A stretch of DNA of 64,000 nucleotides from Desulfovirgula thermocuniculi DSM 16036 (GTDB lineage: Bacteria; Bacillota; Desulfotomaculia; Desulfotomaculales; Desulfovirgulaceae), in the NCBI RefSeq assembly GCF_000429345.1, contig NZ_KE386887.1, positions 1-64,000 on the forward strand, written 5' to 3'. The position numbers and the translations under genes are program-made. This document shows positions 28,973 to 36,309 of the stretch, in pieces. The notes beneath the pieces were generated by a model. That model did no database searches. It saw only the letters and a program-made list of their open reading frames with translations, and was not told the origin of the DNA. Position 1 is the first letter of the stretch. Each line of letters opens with the position of its first letter.

Positions 28973-29004
28973 CTTGTTAAGGCAATAACTTTAACTAAGT
29001 TATT
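28973..29004. promoter_or_regulatory. Two adjacent inverted repeats upstream of nfnAB
   Basis: CCTTgttAAGG (28973-28983) is followed directly by AATAACTT-taact-AAGTTATT (28984-29004), an 8-bp perfect inverted repeat with a 5-base spacer. They lie 44-75 bases before the nfnA start and within the likely promoter region, so they are candidate operators. They do not match the Rex consensus (TTGTGAA..TTCACAA). Confidence 0.35.
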
Positions 29005-29068
29005 CGAGTTTTCTATGCGATTTCCTTCCGGAGGCAGGCTTTACGAACAAAAAGAAAATGAGGGCGCT

Positions 29069-29503
29069 TTACTTTCCCTCACCTTCAAACGCCGCGAGGA
29101 ATCGGCCCGGGTCCTTGACCACCTGACCGAGGATGCCGTTAACAAAGCGGCTGGAGTCGTGCCCGCCAAAGGTCTTGGCCAGCTCCACCGCCTCGTTTAC
29201 CGCCACGCTGTTGGGAATGTCCTCGCGGTGAAAGATTTCGTACAGGGCCAGGCGCATGATGTTGCGGTCCACCGCCGCCATGCGGTAGAGCGGCCAGTCG
29301 TGGCTTAAACCGGCAATTACCCGGTCCAGGGCCTCCCGGTGTGCGAGGGTGCCGAAAACCAGCTCCCGGGCAAAGGCCAGGTCTTTTTCCTCCACAAAGG
29401 TTACCTCCGGCAAGAAGGAGAAGGCCTCTTCGGGCGGCGCCCCTGTCAGGTCTACCTGGTAGAGGATCTGCAAAGCCACTTCCCTAGCGCGCCTCCTACC
29501 CAT
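29069..29503 (-). CDS. nusB: Transcription antitermination factor NusB
   Basis: The ATG at 29501-29503 has AGGGGGG upstream and gives 144 residues starting MGRRRAREVALQILYQVD. The frame remains open upstream to 29635, but that part reads through the intergenic space and is not NusB-like. The helical fold and the conserved YEIFHREDIPNSVAVNEAVELAKTFGGHDSSRFVNGILG mark NusB, which binds boxA RNA with NusE in rRNA antitermination. It ends the asp23-amaP-DUF2273-nusB operon. Confidence 0.95.
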   Translation of the reverse strand: MGRRRAREVALQILYQVDLTGAPPEEAFSFLPEVTFVEEKDLAFARELVFGTLAHREALDRVIAGLSHDWPLYRMAAVDRNIMRLALYEIFHREDIPNSVAVNEAVELAKTFGGHDSSRFVNGILGQVVKDPGRFLAAFEGEGK

Positions 29504-29534
29504 CGGGAAAGCCCCCCTAAACCAAGACGCAGCA

Positions 29535-29765
29535 TTACTTTTCCTTGAAAAGGCGGGCAAGCAGCTCCCGCCAGTCCAACCGCTCGTCCAGCGACCTACC
29601 AACGATATAGCCGACAAGAACGCAGAGGGAGACAAAAAGGGCCTTCAGCACCCCGTAGGTAATGGCAAACCAACCGAAAACAAGCCCCAGGACGACTCCT
29701 ATTATTTTGCCGCGGTGCCGCCCCCAGAACTCCGCCAGGTTGCCTGTTTCCATCGGCCGATACAC
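29535..29765 (-). CDS. DUF2273 family small membrane protein
   Basis: The 76-residue product (72 if the internal ATG at 29753 is used) has two predicted membrane segments with a glycine-rich pattern (GKIIGVVLGLVFGWFAITYGVLKALFVSLCVLVGYIVG). It is the DUF2273 protein that regularly accompanies AmaP and Asp23 in the cell-envelope stress operon of Gram-positives. Spacing to amaP is 5 bases. Confidence 0.85.
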   Translation of the reverse strand: MYRPMETGNLAEFWGRHRGKIIGVVLGLVFGWFAITYGVLKALFVSLCVLVGYIVGRSLDERLDWRELLARLFKEK

Positions 29766-29770
29766 CCCGT

Positions 29771-30307
29771 TTATTCCACCCGGGGCCTGCGGGCAGAAAA
29801 GCTCTTCACCGTAACGACCAGGTCCTCCACCACTACCCCGGTAACCTCTTTAATCCTGTTGCTCACCGCTTCCTGCACGCCGGCGGCCACTGCCGGCACG
29901 TTAACGTCCGAAGTTACGGCCAGCTCCAGCAAAATGCGTATGCCGCTCTTTCCCTGCTCCACCCGGGCAGCGGCCTCCCGCACGCCGCCCTGCGCCAGGG
30001 CCAGCTTTTCGGCCAGCTCCTTTATGGCCGCCAGGGCAATGCGTACCTGCCCCATGGCGGCCTCCTGCACGACCACCCGCGGGCGCCTTACCCTGACCGC
30101 CGCCCAGAAAAGGCGGGCGCCAACCAGCATCATCGCCCCCAGCACCAGCAAGGGGATCTCTGGTTCTTCCAATCCCGCGCGCAGCCACGCCCACAAGAGG
30201 TAGGGCGGCAGCGCCCCGGCCAGGCCGGCGGCCAGCACGCCCAAGCCCAGGGTAACGGCCAGCGCATAACACGCCAGGAGGCCGCGGTCAAATGGCCCCA
30301 TAGCCAA
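29771..30307 (-). CDS. amaP: Alkaline shock membrane anchor protein AmaP
   Basis: The 178-residue product has two N-terminal membrane segments (about residues 10-35 and 48-75) followed by a soluble domain that resembles Asp23 (VTSDVNVPAVAAGVQEAVSNRIKEVTGVVVEDLVV). AmaP anchors Asp23-type proteins to the membrane. It sits between asp23 and DUF2273 with 5-6 base gaps, so the three genes are one unit. Confidence 0.85.
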   Translation of the reverse strand: MAMGPFDRGLLACYALAVTLGLGVLAAGLAGALPPYLLWAWLRAGLEEPEIPLLVLGAMMLVGARLFWAAVRVRRPRVVVQEAAMGQVRIALAAIKELAEKLALAQGGVREAAARVEQGKSGIRILLELAVTSDVNVPAVAAGVQEAVSNRIKEVTGVVVEDLVVTVKSFSARRPRVE

Positions 30308-30313
30308 AACCTC

Positions 30314-30718
30314 CTACCGCACCCGCTGTTCTTCCTTTCCCTCCTGCGGGAAAGCCACTCCCTGCACGTTTACATTGACCTCCACCACCGAGAGGCCGGT
30401 CATGGCCTCTACGGCCTTCTTTACGTTCTCCTGTATCTGCAGGGCCACGTCGGGGATGCGCGTGCCGTAATCCACGATCACAAACAGATCCACCGCCGCT
30501 TCCTTTTCCCCCACCTCCACCTTGACGCCCTTGGAAAGGTTTTTCCTGCCCAGCATTTCCACGATGCCGCCCACCACGCCGCCGCTCATACCGGCCACGC
30601 CCGGCACCTCCGTGGCGGCCAGGCCCGCAATCACCCGCACCACTTCGTCGGCAATGCGGATGGAACCGAGGCTTGTCTGCTCCTCCCGCACGACCGTTTC
30701 CTTACCGGCCTGTTCCAC
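30314..30718 (-). CDS. asp23: Asp23/Gls24 family envelope stress protein
   Basis: The GTG start at 30718 follows GGAGGAGGAG. The 134-residue product has the Asp23 core: IADEVVRVIAGLAATEVPGVAGMSGG, then VEVGEKEAAVDLFVIVDYGTRIPDVALQIQENVKKAVEAMTGLSVVEVNVNVQGV. These proteins coat the membrane through AmaP and respond to envelope stress. In Bacillus the homologue yqhY lies directly after accC. Here a palindromic element lies in between. Confidence 0.92.
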   Translation of the reverse strand: MEQAGKETVVREEQTSLGSIRIADEVVRVIAGLAATEVPGVAGMSGGVVGGIVEMLGRKNLSKGVKVEVGEKEAAVDLFVIVDYGTRIPDVALQIQENVKKAVEAMTGLSVVEVNVNVQGVAFPQEGKEEQRVR

Positions 30719-30758
30719 CGCGCTTTGCTCCTCCTCCTGTCATAATTTGCCTTGCACG

Positions 30759-30787
30759 ATTATATCAGAACCACTGGGCGGGCGCAA
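30759..30787 (-). promoter_or_regulatory. Promoter of the asp23-amaP-DUF2273-nusB operon
   Basis: On the minus strand TTGCGC (30782-30787) and a perfect TATAAT (30759-30764) are 17 bases apart, 40 bases before the asp23 start. The first copy of the direct repeat flanking the palindromic element (30790-30799) begins only three bases upstream of the -35. Confidence 0.6.
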
Positions 30788-30799
30788 CCGCATAAAAGG

Positions 30800-31057
30800 T
30801 TCAGGTCTCCCCACCTTTTTTCCTGGCGTGACTTAGCTCCCGCTCGCTTCATGAGCTTCGCGGGCCAAACTAACGCTCAATTTTCGGGCTCCGGCGGGGT
30901 CCCCGGCTCATTCGGCTTCCTTGCCTCACGAGCCGGCCTCGGCCATCCAAGGCCTCGGCCCCGCCTTCGCCCTCAATTTCGCTAAGTTTGGCTTTCCGCT
31001 CAGCTCAAGTCGCTCGCTTTCGAGCTAAATCACGCCCTTAAAACTGGGGATCACTCA
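30800..31057. mobile_element. MITE-like imperfect palindromic element with 10-bp flanking direct repeats
   Basis: This 258-base segment has no reading frame of note and folds back on itself. The left arm from 30825 (GGCGTGACTTAGCTC..) matches the complement of the right arm ending at 31036 (GAGCTAAATCACGCC), and the similarity continues inward through CCAAACTAACG / CGCTAAGTTTGG for roughly 85 bases per arm. It also continues outward through CTCCCC / GGGGAT. The segment is flanked on both sides by the identical 10-mer GCATAAAAGG (30790-30799 and 31058-31067). Terminal inverted repeats plus a 10-bp duplication are the marks of a non-autonomous transposed element; IS4-type transposases make duplications of about this size. 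A structured RNA is the alternative. Confidence 0.65.
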
Positions 31058-31061
31058 GCAT

Positions 31062-31083
31062 AAAAGGCGGGCCCTAGCCCGCC
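31062..31083 (-). terminator. Intrinsic terminator overlapping the accC stop
   Basis: On the minus strand GGCGGGC-TAGG-GCCCGCC (31066-31083) is followed by TTTT. The loop contains the TAG stop codon of accC. The T tract is part of the right flanking copy of the GCATAAAAGG repeat, so the palindromic element appears to have inserted into the tail of this terminator. Confidence 0.7.
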
Positions 31084-32420
31084 AAGATACGTCTCTGGAT
31101 AAAGTTTGTGTAGACTTCGCCGCGGCGGAAAAAGGCGTTTCCCAGGACCCGCCGGTGAAAGGGAATGGTGGTCTTGACGCCTTCCACCACGAACTCGGCC
31201 AGGGCCCGCTGCATGCGTGCTATGGCTTCCTCGCGGTCCCTACCCCAAGCAATTAGCTTGGCAATTAAGGAATCGTAATAGGGGGAAATCTGCCATCCCG
31301 CATAGGCCGCGCTGTCCAGGCGGATCCCCGGGCCGCCGGGCGGGAGGTAAGCGGTGATTGCTCCCGGTGAGGGGGCAAAGTTCTGGTCCGGGTCCTCGGC
31401 GTTAATGCGGCACTCGATGGCCCACCCCCTGATGCATATGTCATCCTGCGTGTAACCCAGGGCTTCCCCGGCGGCCAGGCGGATCTGTTCCTTGACCAGG
31501 TCGATGCCGGTAACCATCTCGGTTACCGGGTGCTCCACCTGGATGCGGGTGTTCATCTCGATGAAATAAAAGTTGCCGTGCTTGTCCAGGAGGAACTCCA
31601 CCGTGCCGGCGTTGTGGTAGCCTATGGCCCTGGCCAGCTTCAGGGCTGCCTCCCCCATCTTTTGGCGCAGTTCCGGGGAAAGCGCCACGGAAGGCGACTC
31701 CTCGATGAGCTTTTGATTTCGCCTCTGCACGGAGCAGTCCCGCTCGCCGAGGTGAACCAGGTTGCCGTACCTGTCGCCGAGGATCTGGAATTCAATATGC
31801 CGCGGCTCTTCTAAATACCTCTCCAGGTAGACCATACCGTTGCCGAAGGTGGCCTGGGCCTCCGACCTTGCCGCCTCCAGGGCCCGCGCCAGGTCCTCGG
31901 GACCCTGGGCCACCCTCATCCCCCTGCCGCCGCCGCCGGCGGCGGCCTTCACGATTACCGGATAACCGATCTGGCCGGCCACCTCCAGGGCTTCCTGCAC
32001 GTCGGCAAGCGGCCCCGGGGAACCGGGAACCACAGGCACGCCCGCCCGCTGGGCCATCTCCCGGGCCAGGGCCTTGTCCCCCATCTTTTCAATGGCCTCC
32101 GCCGAGGGGCCGATAAAGGTGAGGCCGCAGCTCTCGCAGATACCGGCAAAGGTGGCGTTTTCCGCCAGAAAACCATAGCCGGGGTGGACAGCGTCCGCCC
32201 CGGAAACTATGGCCGCGCTGATGATGTTGGTGAGGTTCAGGTAGCTCTTGGTCGGCGGCGGGGGCCCTATGCACACGGCCTGGTCGGCCATACGCACCGG
32301 CAGGCTCTCCCGGTCCTCCTCGGAGTAGACCACTACCGTCTTGATGCCCATCTCCCGGCAGGCCCTGATGATCCTGACGGCAATTTCCCCCCGGTTGGCA
32401 ATGAGTATTTTTTTAAACAT
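31074..32420 (-). CDS. accC: Acetyl-CoA carboxylase biotin carboxylase subunit
   Basis: The 448-residue ATP-grasp protein starts [24 protein letters not shown]. It has the glycine-rich ATP loop [14 protein letters not shown] near residue 160, [20 protein letters not shown], and the [22 protein letters not shown] active-site strand near residue 285. It carboxylates biotin on AccB with ATP and bicarbonate, the first half of malonyl-CoA synthesis. accB lies 19 bases upstream. The carboxyltransferase genes accA/accD are not in the window. Confidence 0.96.
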   Translation of the reverse strand: MFKKILIANRGEIAVRIIRACREMGIKTVVVYSEEDRESLPVRMADQAVCIGPPPPTKSYLNLTNIISAAIVSGADAVHPGYGFLAENATFAGICESCGLTFIGPSAEAIEKMGDKALAREMAQRAGVPVVPGSPGPLADVQEALEVAGQIGYPVIVKAAAGGGGRGMRVAQGPEDLARALEAARSEAQATFGNGMVYLERYLEEPRHIEFQILGDRYGNLVHLGERDCSVQRRNQKLIEESPSVALSPELRQKMGEAALKLARAIGYHNAGTVEFLLDKHGNFYFIEMNTRIQVEHPVTEMVTGIDLVKEQIRLAAGEALGYTQDDICIRGWAIECRINAEDPDQNFAPSPGAITAYLPPGGPGIRLDSAAYAGWQISPYYDSLIAKLIAWGRDREEAIARMQRALAEFVVEGVKTTIPFHRRVLGNAFFRRGEVYTNFIQRRILAG

Positions 32421-32439
32421 TGCTCCTTCACCCTGCTGG

Positions 32440-32952
32440 CTACATTTTCTGGATGAGGAAAAGCTCCTGGCCGTACTCCACTACTTGCCCGTTCTCCACC
32501 AGGATATCCACTATTCTCCCGGAAAACTCCGACTCAATTTCGTTCATCATTTTCATGGCCTCGATAATGCAGAGGACCTGGCCCTTTTGCACCACATCCC
32601 CCACCTGGACGAAGGGCGGCGCGTCGGGAGCAGGCGCGCGGTAGAAGGTGCCCACCAGGGGCGACCTGACGGAGAGCAGGCCGTTAGTTCCGTTTTGCGC
32701 CTCCGGTTTCGCCGCCCCGGGCACGCACAGTTCCTTAACCTCTTCTTGCGACAGGCAGGAGGGGGAAAGGAACTCTCCTATTTCCACCAGGCCGTCCATG
32801 CTGGTGTCCAGGGTTATATCCGCCTTTTTCCCGGCCGAACCGGAGGCAGACTTGCGAATGGCCACTTTGACCCCCGCAGCCTCCAGAGATAGCTCCGCTA
32901 TGGCGCTCTGGTCAACTAGCTTGATTAACTCCTTTATTTCCTGCAGGTTCAT
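32440..32952 (-). CDS. accB: Acetyl-CoA carboxylase biotin carboxyl carrier protein
   Basis: The 170-residue product has an N-terminal helix ([14 protein letters not shown]), a variable linker, and a C-terminal biotinyl domain (residues 95-170) with the biotin-accepting Lys134 in [11 protein letters not shown]. It carries carboxybiotin between AccC and the carboxyltransferase. In Bacillus accB follows spoIIIAH directly; here an 8-kb metabolic island separates them. Confidence 0.95.
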   Translation of the reverse strand: MNLQEIKELIKLVDQSAIAELSLEAAGVKVAIRKSASGSAGKKADITLDTSMDGLVEIGEFLSPSCLSQEEVKELCVPGAAKPEAQNGTNGLLSVRSPLVGTFYRAPAPDAPPFVQVGDVVQKGQVLCIIEAMKMMNEIESEFSGRIVDILVENGQVVEYGQELFLIQKM

Positions 32953-33060
32953 CTCCTTTTCCCCCTTCGGGCTTTTTTCGCCGTTGCTTGCGTCCTTTTG
33001 CTCCAGAATGTATTCTAACCAGTTTTACCCTCCCCTAACCCGAAACATTGCAAGATCGCA

Positions 33061-33089
33061 ATTATACCAGCTATGCCTCATTATATAAA
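33061..33089 (-). promoter_or_regulatory. Promoter of accBC
   Basis: On the minus strand TTTATA (33084-33089) is followed after 17 bases by a perfect TATAAT (33061-33066), about 110 bases before accB. The remaining leader (32953-33055) shows no obvious known riboswitch. Confidence 0.5.
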
Positions 33090-33159
33090 AACCGGGCGCA
33101 TCCCTGAAATAGGCCAAACGAAAGTATACAATATATCTGTTTGTAACTCCCTTTTACAA

Positions 33160-33192
33160 GCTAAAGCCTCCCCCAAAAGGGGAGGCTCCATT
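33160..33192 (-). terminator. Terminator after the HdrC-like gene
   Basis: On the minus strand GGAGCCTCCCC-TTTT-GGGGGAGGCTTTAG forms an 8- to 10-bp stem with a TTT tail just after the stop of the HdrC-like gene. It marks the end of the AprAB/Hdr island operon. Confidence 0.65.
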
Positions 33193-33199
33193 GACTCGG

Positions 33200-33553
33200 T
33201 TACATAATCAGGCGCATTAAGTGCTCGGGGAAGCGAGCTTGGGGGTGCCTTGCTGCTAAGCGGCGAAGCCGCACCACTGCCTTGGACACATCAAGCCCTT
33301 GGGGACAAGACCAAGTACACCGCCGGCAACCGATACACGCCCAGAGAAATCGGGAAGTTAGCACTTCGTCTAGTCGACCTAACTGTAACAAACGGAATGC
33401 GCGCGCAGGCGAAAGATCTCGGAGACGAGCAAGGCAGGCACCGCCACACCGTCCGCAGTTGGTACAACTCCGGGCGGTATGGAGAATAACTGGATCAAGC
33501 CATTTCAGACCCTGAAGAGTAATTTCCCTGAGGAGGGTGGAGTTCCTTTGCAT
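33200..33553 (-). CDS. HdrC-like iron-sulfur protein
   Basis: ATG 33551-33553, 7 bases after GGAGGT, is preferred to the GTG at 33577. It gives 117 residues. Two [4Fe-4S] motifs are complete: Cys30, 33, 36, 40 (CTNCGRCGGAC) and Cys73, 76, 79, 83 (CIGCRRCTWSC). Spacing and the helical linker match HdrC, the ferredoxin-like subunit of heterodisulfide-reductase complexes, also fused in QmoC. HdrC normally works with HdrB, which is not encoded here, so the electrons must pass to another partner. The gene follows the QmoB/HdrA-like gene by 20 bases. Confidence 0.85.
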   Translation of the reverse strand: MQRNSTLLREITLQGLKWLDPVILHTARSCTNCGRCGGACLARLRDLSPARAFRLLQLGRLDEVLTSRFLWACIGCRRCTWSCPQGLDVSKAVVRLRRLAARHPQARFPEHLMRLIM

Positions 33554-33573
33554 AGGTGTACCTCCGGAAAAAC

Positions 33574-35901
33574 TCACTCCTTAAAGGGATTGGGACCCAA
33601 TTTTTGAAGTTGCTGAACAAATCTCTTAATTGCTGCCACCAAACTATGCCCATCCTCGATACCAGCGTTGAGCACCTGTACCCGTTGGGGTTCCACCAGC
33701 ATACTCTTTAAGGTGTCGCGCAAATTATTGATCCGTGATTCGGCCAGAGAGGTGCCACGTCCAAAATGGCACTCCGTCGTTCGGCAACCTGCAACCAATA
33801 CACCGTCAATCCCGTTGAGCAAAGCGTCATTGATCCAACCTACATTCACTGCGCCAGCACAGGGAACCCTAACCGTCAGAATATTAGCACCGTAGCTCAC
33901 TCCCTGGACCCCAGCCCGATCCAGTGCCCGGTAAGCATCGTTGGCACACAAAAAGGCCAGCACGCATGGTTGCTCTCCCATGCTACCTGTGTCTACCGCT
34001 TCTATAAGTCCGGCAACCTCCCGGGAACTGAACCCGGGTAGATATATACACCTCAAGGGGCATCCACCTTGACAAATACCACAGCCACGGCACGCCAGCG
34101 GGTTTACCGATGGGTAACCATCCGCACCAAAACTTAGGGCACCGTAAGGGCACTCCTCAACACAACGCCCGCACCGGTCGCACTTGTGCCGCTCCACTAC
34201 CGGTGGAAACACTGTTGGCTGGTTTTGAACGGTGGCCAGGCATTCCGCTGCCGCTGCCAGAGCGCTTTTGACGCTTGTGCTTACATCCATCGGTTCCTGA
34301 GCGCAACCGGCTACGAAAATGCCCGCGCGACGCACCTCCATGGGTGAACAGGGCAAGTGGCCGGTAACGAAGCCGGTTGTGTCCCTTTCCAGGCGGTCGA
34401 AAGCCGGAACGGTACCGGGCACCATGCCGACAGCCAGTACCACCAGATCAACTCGTACTGCTACTTGCGAACCGCTTAAAGTATCTTCGCCCGTTACTAT
34501 CAGTTCTTCTTTAACAGAGTCCCATTCAACCGCATAAGGGTTACCACGGATAAAAACGGCCCCGTGTTCTTCCCTAGCCCGGCGGTAAAGTTCCTCCAGA
34601 TTACCCGGAGTACGGATGTCCATATAAAAAACAAAAACGTCAACATCCGGATCCATGGTATGCACGTAATTTATTTGTTTTAATGTGGCCGCGCAGCATA
34701 CACCGGAACAATATGCCAAGTGCTGTTTATCGCGGCTCCCGGCACACTGGATAAAGGCCACCCGCCGTACGGACCTTTTGTCGTAAGGCCGGATTAACTG
34801 TCCACCAGTTGGCCCGTCAGGGCGAGCCATACACTCCATCTCCACACTGGTGATTACTCCAGGCAAACGCCCATAGCCGTAATTGTTAAGCCGTATGGCA
34901 TCGTAAGGCTCCCAACCGGTAGCCAGAATTATAGCGTCCACCTCAATGTTAATCCTGCTTTCCTCTTGGTCTAAGTCAATGGCTTCTGCCGGGCAAACCT
35001 CCGCGCACCGGCCACAGGACTTACCACGGCAAAGTTGACGATCGATGGCATAGATAAGGGGATAGGGAAATGGCCCTGGACCTTCAATAGCCCGACGTTT
35101 GCCTATTGGCAATGACGGGGAGTACGGCACCTCCACCGGGCAAACTTCAATGCAAGCACCACATCCCGTGCAGGTATCCTTGACGCAACGCGGGCGTTTC
35201 AATAGTTCCACCGTAAAGTTACCGGTGTTACCGCGAACATCGATTACCTCGGTCAAGGTATGCACCGTTACCCGTCCCGTAGCCAGCAAACGCCCTACCA
35301 GGACTTCCAGCCCGCACCGGGGCGAGCAAAAGCGCGGGTAGTAGCGGTATAACTGGGCGACCTTGCCACCCAGGTAGGGGGACTTTTCAACCAGCGTTAC
35401 GTTAACTCCAGCCCGGGCTAGGTTCTCCGCCGCGGTTAAACCGGCAATACCTCCCCCAACTACCAGTACAGAACGAGTTGTTGAAGATGTAACCGGCTCA
35501 AAGGATTCCGCCGGGCGTATCCGCCCTACGGCCATTTTAAGTAAATTCCGAGCCTTTACCGTCGCCAGCGCCGGCTGGTCATGGTGGGCCTTGGCGCACT
35601 GTTCCCTTAGGTTACAACGTTCCAGTAAATGCTCTTGCAAGCCCAATTGGCGCACTAGGCGAAGAAAGGTATCTTGATGGACACCCGGTGAACATGCCCC
35701 TATTACTAAACGGTCTACACGACCCTGGCGCACATCTTCAGCCATTAATTCCAGGCCATCAGCGCTGCATAAGGCAGGATGATGGATGCTGGCAGTAACA
35801 CCTTTCCACTTGCCTGCCTGTTGAGACAGCTTTTCCAGGTCAACAATCTTGCTAATCTCACCGTAACAATGGCACAGATATATACCGATTTTTGGTGGCA
35901 C
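33574..35901 (-). CDS. QmoB/HdrA-like flavin-iron-sulfur oxidoreductase
   Basis: GTG 35899-35901 behind AGGGGGG is preferred; the product has 775 residues, QmoB length. Order: N-terminal HdrA domain (IGIYLCHCYG); FAD fold GGGIAG at 149-154; HdrA Cys segment FCSPRCG; ferredoxin Cys244/247/250/254 and Cys291/296/299/303; HdrA motif CSGVCCAATLKQ; second ferredoxin pair Cys574/577/580/584 and Cys604/607/610/614; then an MvhD-like tail (about 645-765). The tail has VPCAGAVNV and GCRTTECHF but only one Cys in its first motif (FLCAND), so its [2Fe-2S] site may be altered. In sulfate reducers QmoAB carries electrons to APS reductase. The neighbour here is an APS-reductase-like pair, and the parallel is inferred from that. 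Confidence 0.88.
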   Translation of the reverse strand: MPPKIGIYLCHCYGEISKIVDLEKLSQQAGKWKGVTASIHHPALCSADGLELMAEDVRQGRVDRLVIGACSPGVHQDTFLRLVRQLGLQEHLLERCNLREQCAKAHHDQPALATVKARNLLKMAVGRIRPAESFEPVTSSTTRSVLVVGGGIAGLTAAENLARAGVNVTLVEKSPYLGGKVAQLYRYYPRFCSPRCGLEVLVGRLLATGRVTVHTLTEVIDVRGNTGNFTVELLKRPRCVKDTCTGCGACIEVCPVEVPYSPSLPIGKRRAIEGPGPFPYPLIYAIDRQLCRGKSCGRCAEVCPAEAIDLDQEESRINIEVDAIILATGWEPYDAIRLNNYGYGRLPGVITSVEMECMARPDGPTGGQLIRPYDKRSVRRVAFIQCAGSRDKQHLAYCSGVCCAATLKQINYVHTMDPDVDVFVFYMDIRTPGNLEELYRRAREEHGAVFIRGNPYAVEWDSVKEELIVTGEDTLSGSQVAVRVDLVVLAVGMVPGTVPAFDRLERDTTGFVTGHLPCSPMEVRRAGIFVAGCAQEPMDVSTSVKSALAAAAECLATVQNQPTVFPPVVERHKCDRCGRCVEECPYGALSFGADGYPSVNPLACRGCGICQGGCPLRCIYLPGFSSREVAGLIEAVDTGSMGEQPCVLAFLCANDAYRALDRAGVQGVSYGANILTVRVPCAGAVNVGWINDALLNGIDGVLVAGCRTTECHFGRGTSLAESRINNLRDTLKSMLVEPQRVQVLNAGIEDGHSLVAAIKRFVQQLQKLGPNPFKE

Positions 35902-35962
35902 CGTGTTCCCCCCTAATTGAAATTGCCGTGGGGCCGGCAATGAACAGCCGGCCCCATAAGCC

Positions 35963-36286
35963 TTAGTCGTTTCTGGTTTTAAAGGTGAAGCGTTCTACAT
36001 TACCGTGAATATCCACCACGGTCCAACTAATCTTATTGCTTCCCACCAACGGAATAAGCTTTGCCGGGTAATAACCCAACTGGTAGGGTAGGCGGGTTTC
36101 AATGGCCCCGTGGGGGCAGGCTTTCACACAGGACATGCAATCCCAGCAGTCACGAGCTGAGCGGCAGTAGGCTTTCCCGGTATTTTCATCTAAAACCATC
36201 AGATCTCCAGGACAAATCTGCACGCAAAGTGGTTCGCTTTCGGCACGGCAACCATCGCATTTCTGGGGATTAACCTTAGGTGGCAC
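35963..36286 (-). CDS. AprB-like dicluster ferredoxin subunit (short)
   Basis: GTG 36284-36286 is chosen because the protein then begins MPPKVNPQKCDGC, as AprB proteins do, with GAGGAGG upstream. It has 107 residues. Two clusters: Cys10/13/21/25 (CDGCRAESEPLCVQIC) and Cys47/50/53/57 (CWDCMSCVKACPHGAI). The following beta strands (ISWTVVDIHGNVERFTFKTR) align with AprB. The usual C-terminal tail of about 40 residues, which wraps round AprA in APS reductase, is absent. It lies 23 bases after the AprA-like gene and is surely its electron-transfer partner. Confidence 0.87.
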   Translation of the reverse strand: MPPKVNPQKCDGCRAESEPLCVQICPGDLMVLDENTGKAYCRSARDCWDCMSCVKACPHGAIETRLPYQLGYYPAKLIPLVGSNKISWTVVDIHGNVERFTFKTRND

Positions 36287-36309
36287 GAGCAATCAACCTC
36301 CTCTCGGAC

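Noticed and set aside
29504-29635. N-terminal extension of nusB
   Set aside because: The sequence before MGRRRA reads through the spacer and the end of the DUF2273 gene; the ATG at 29503 has AGGGGGG and a normal NusB start.
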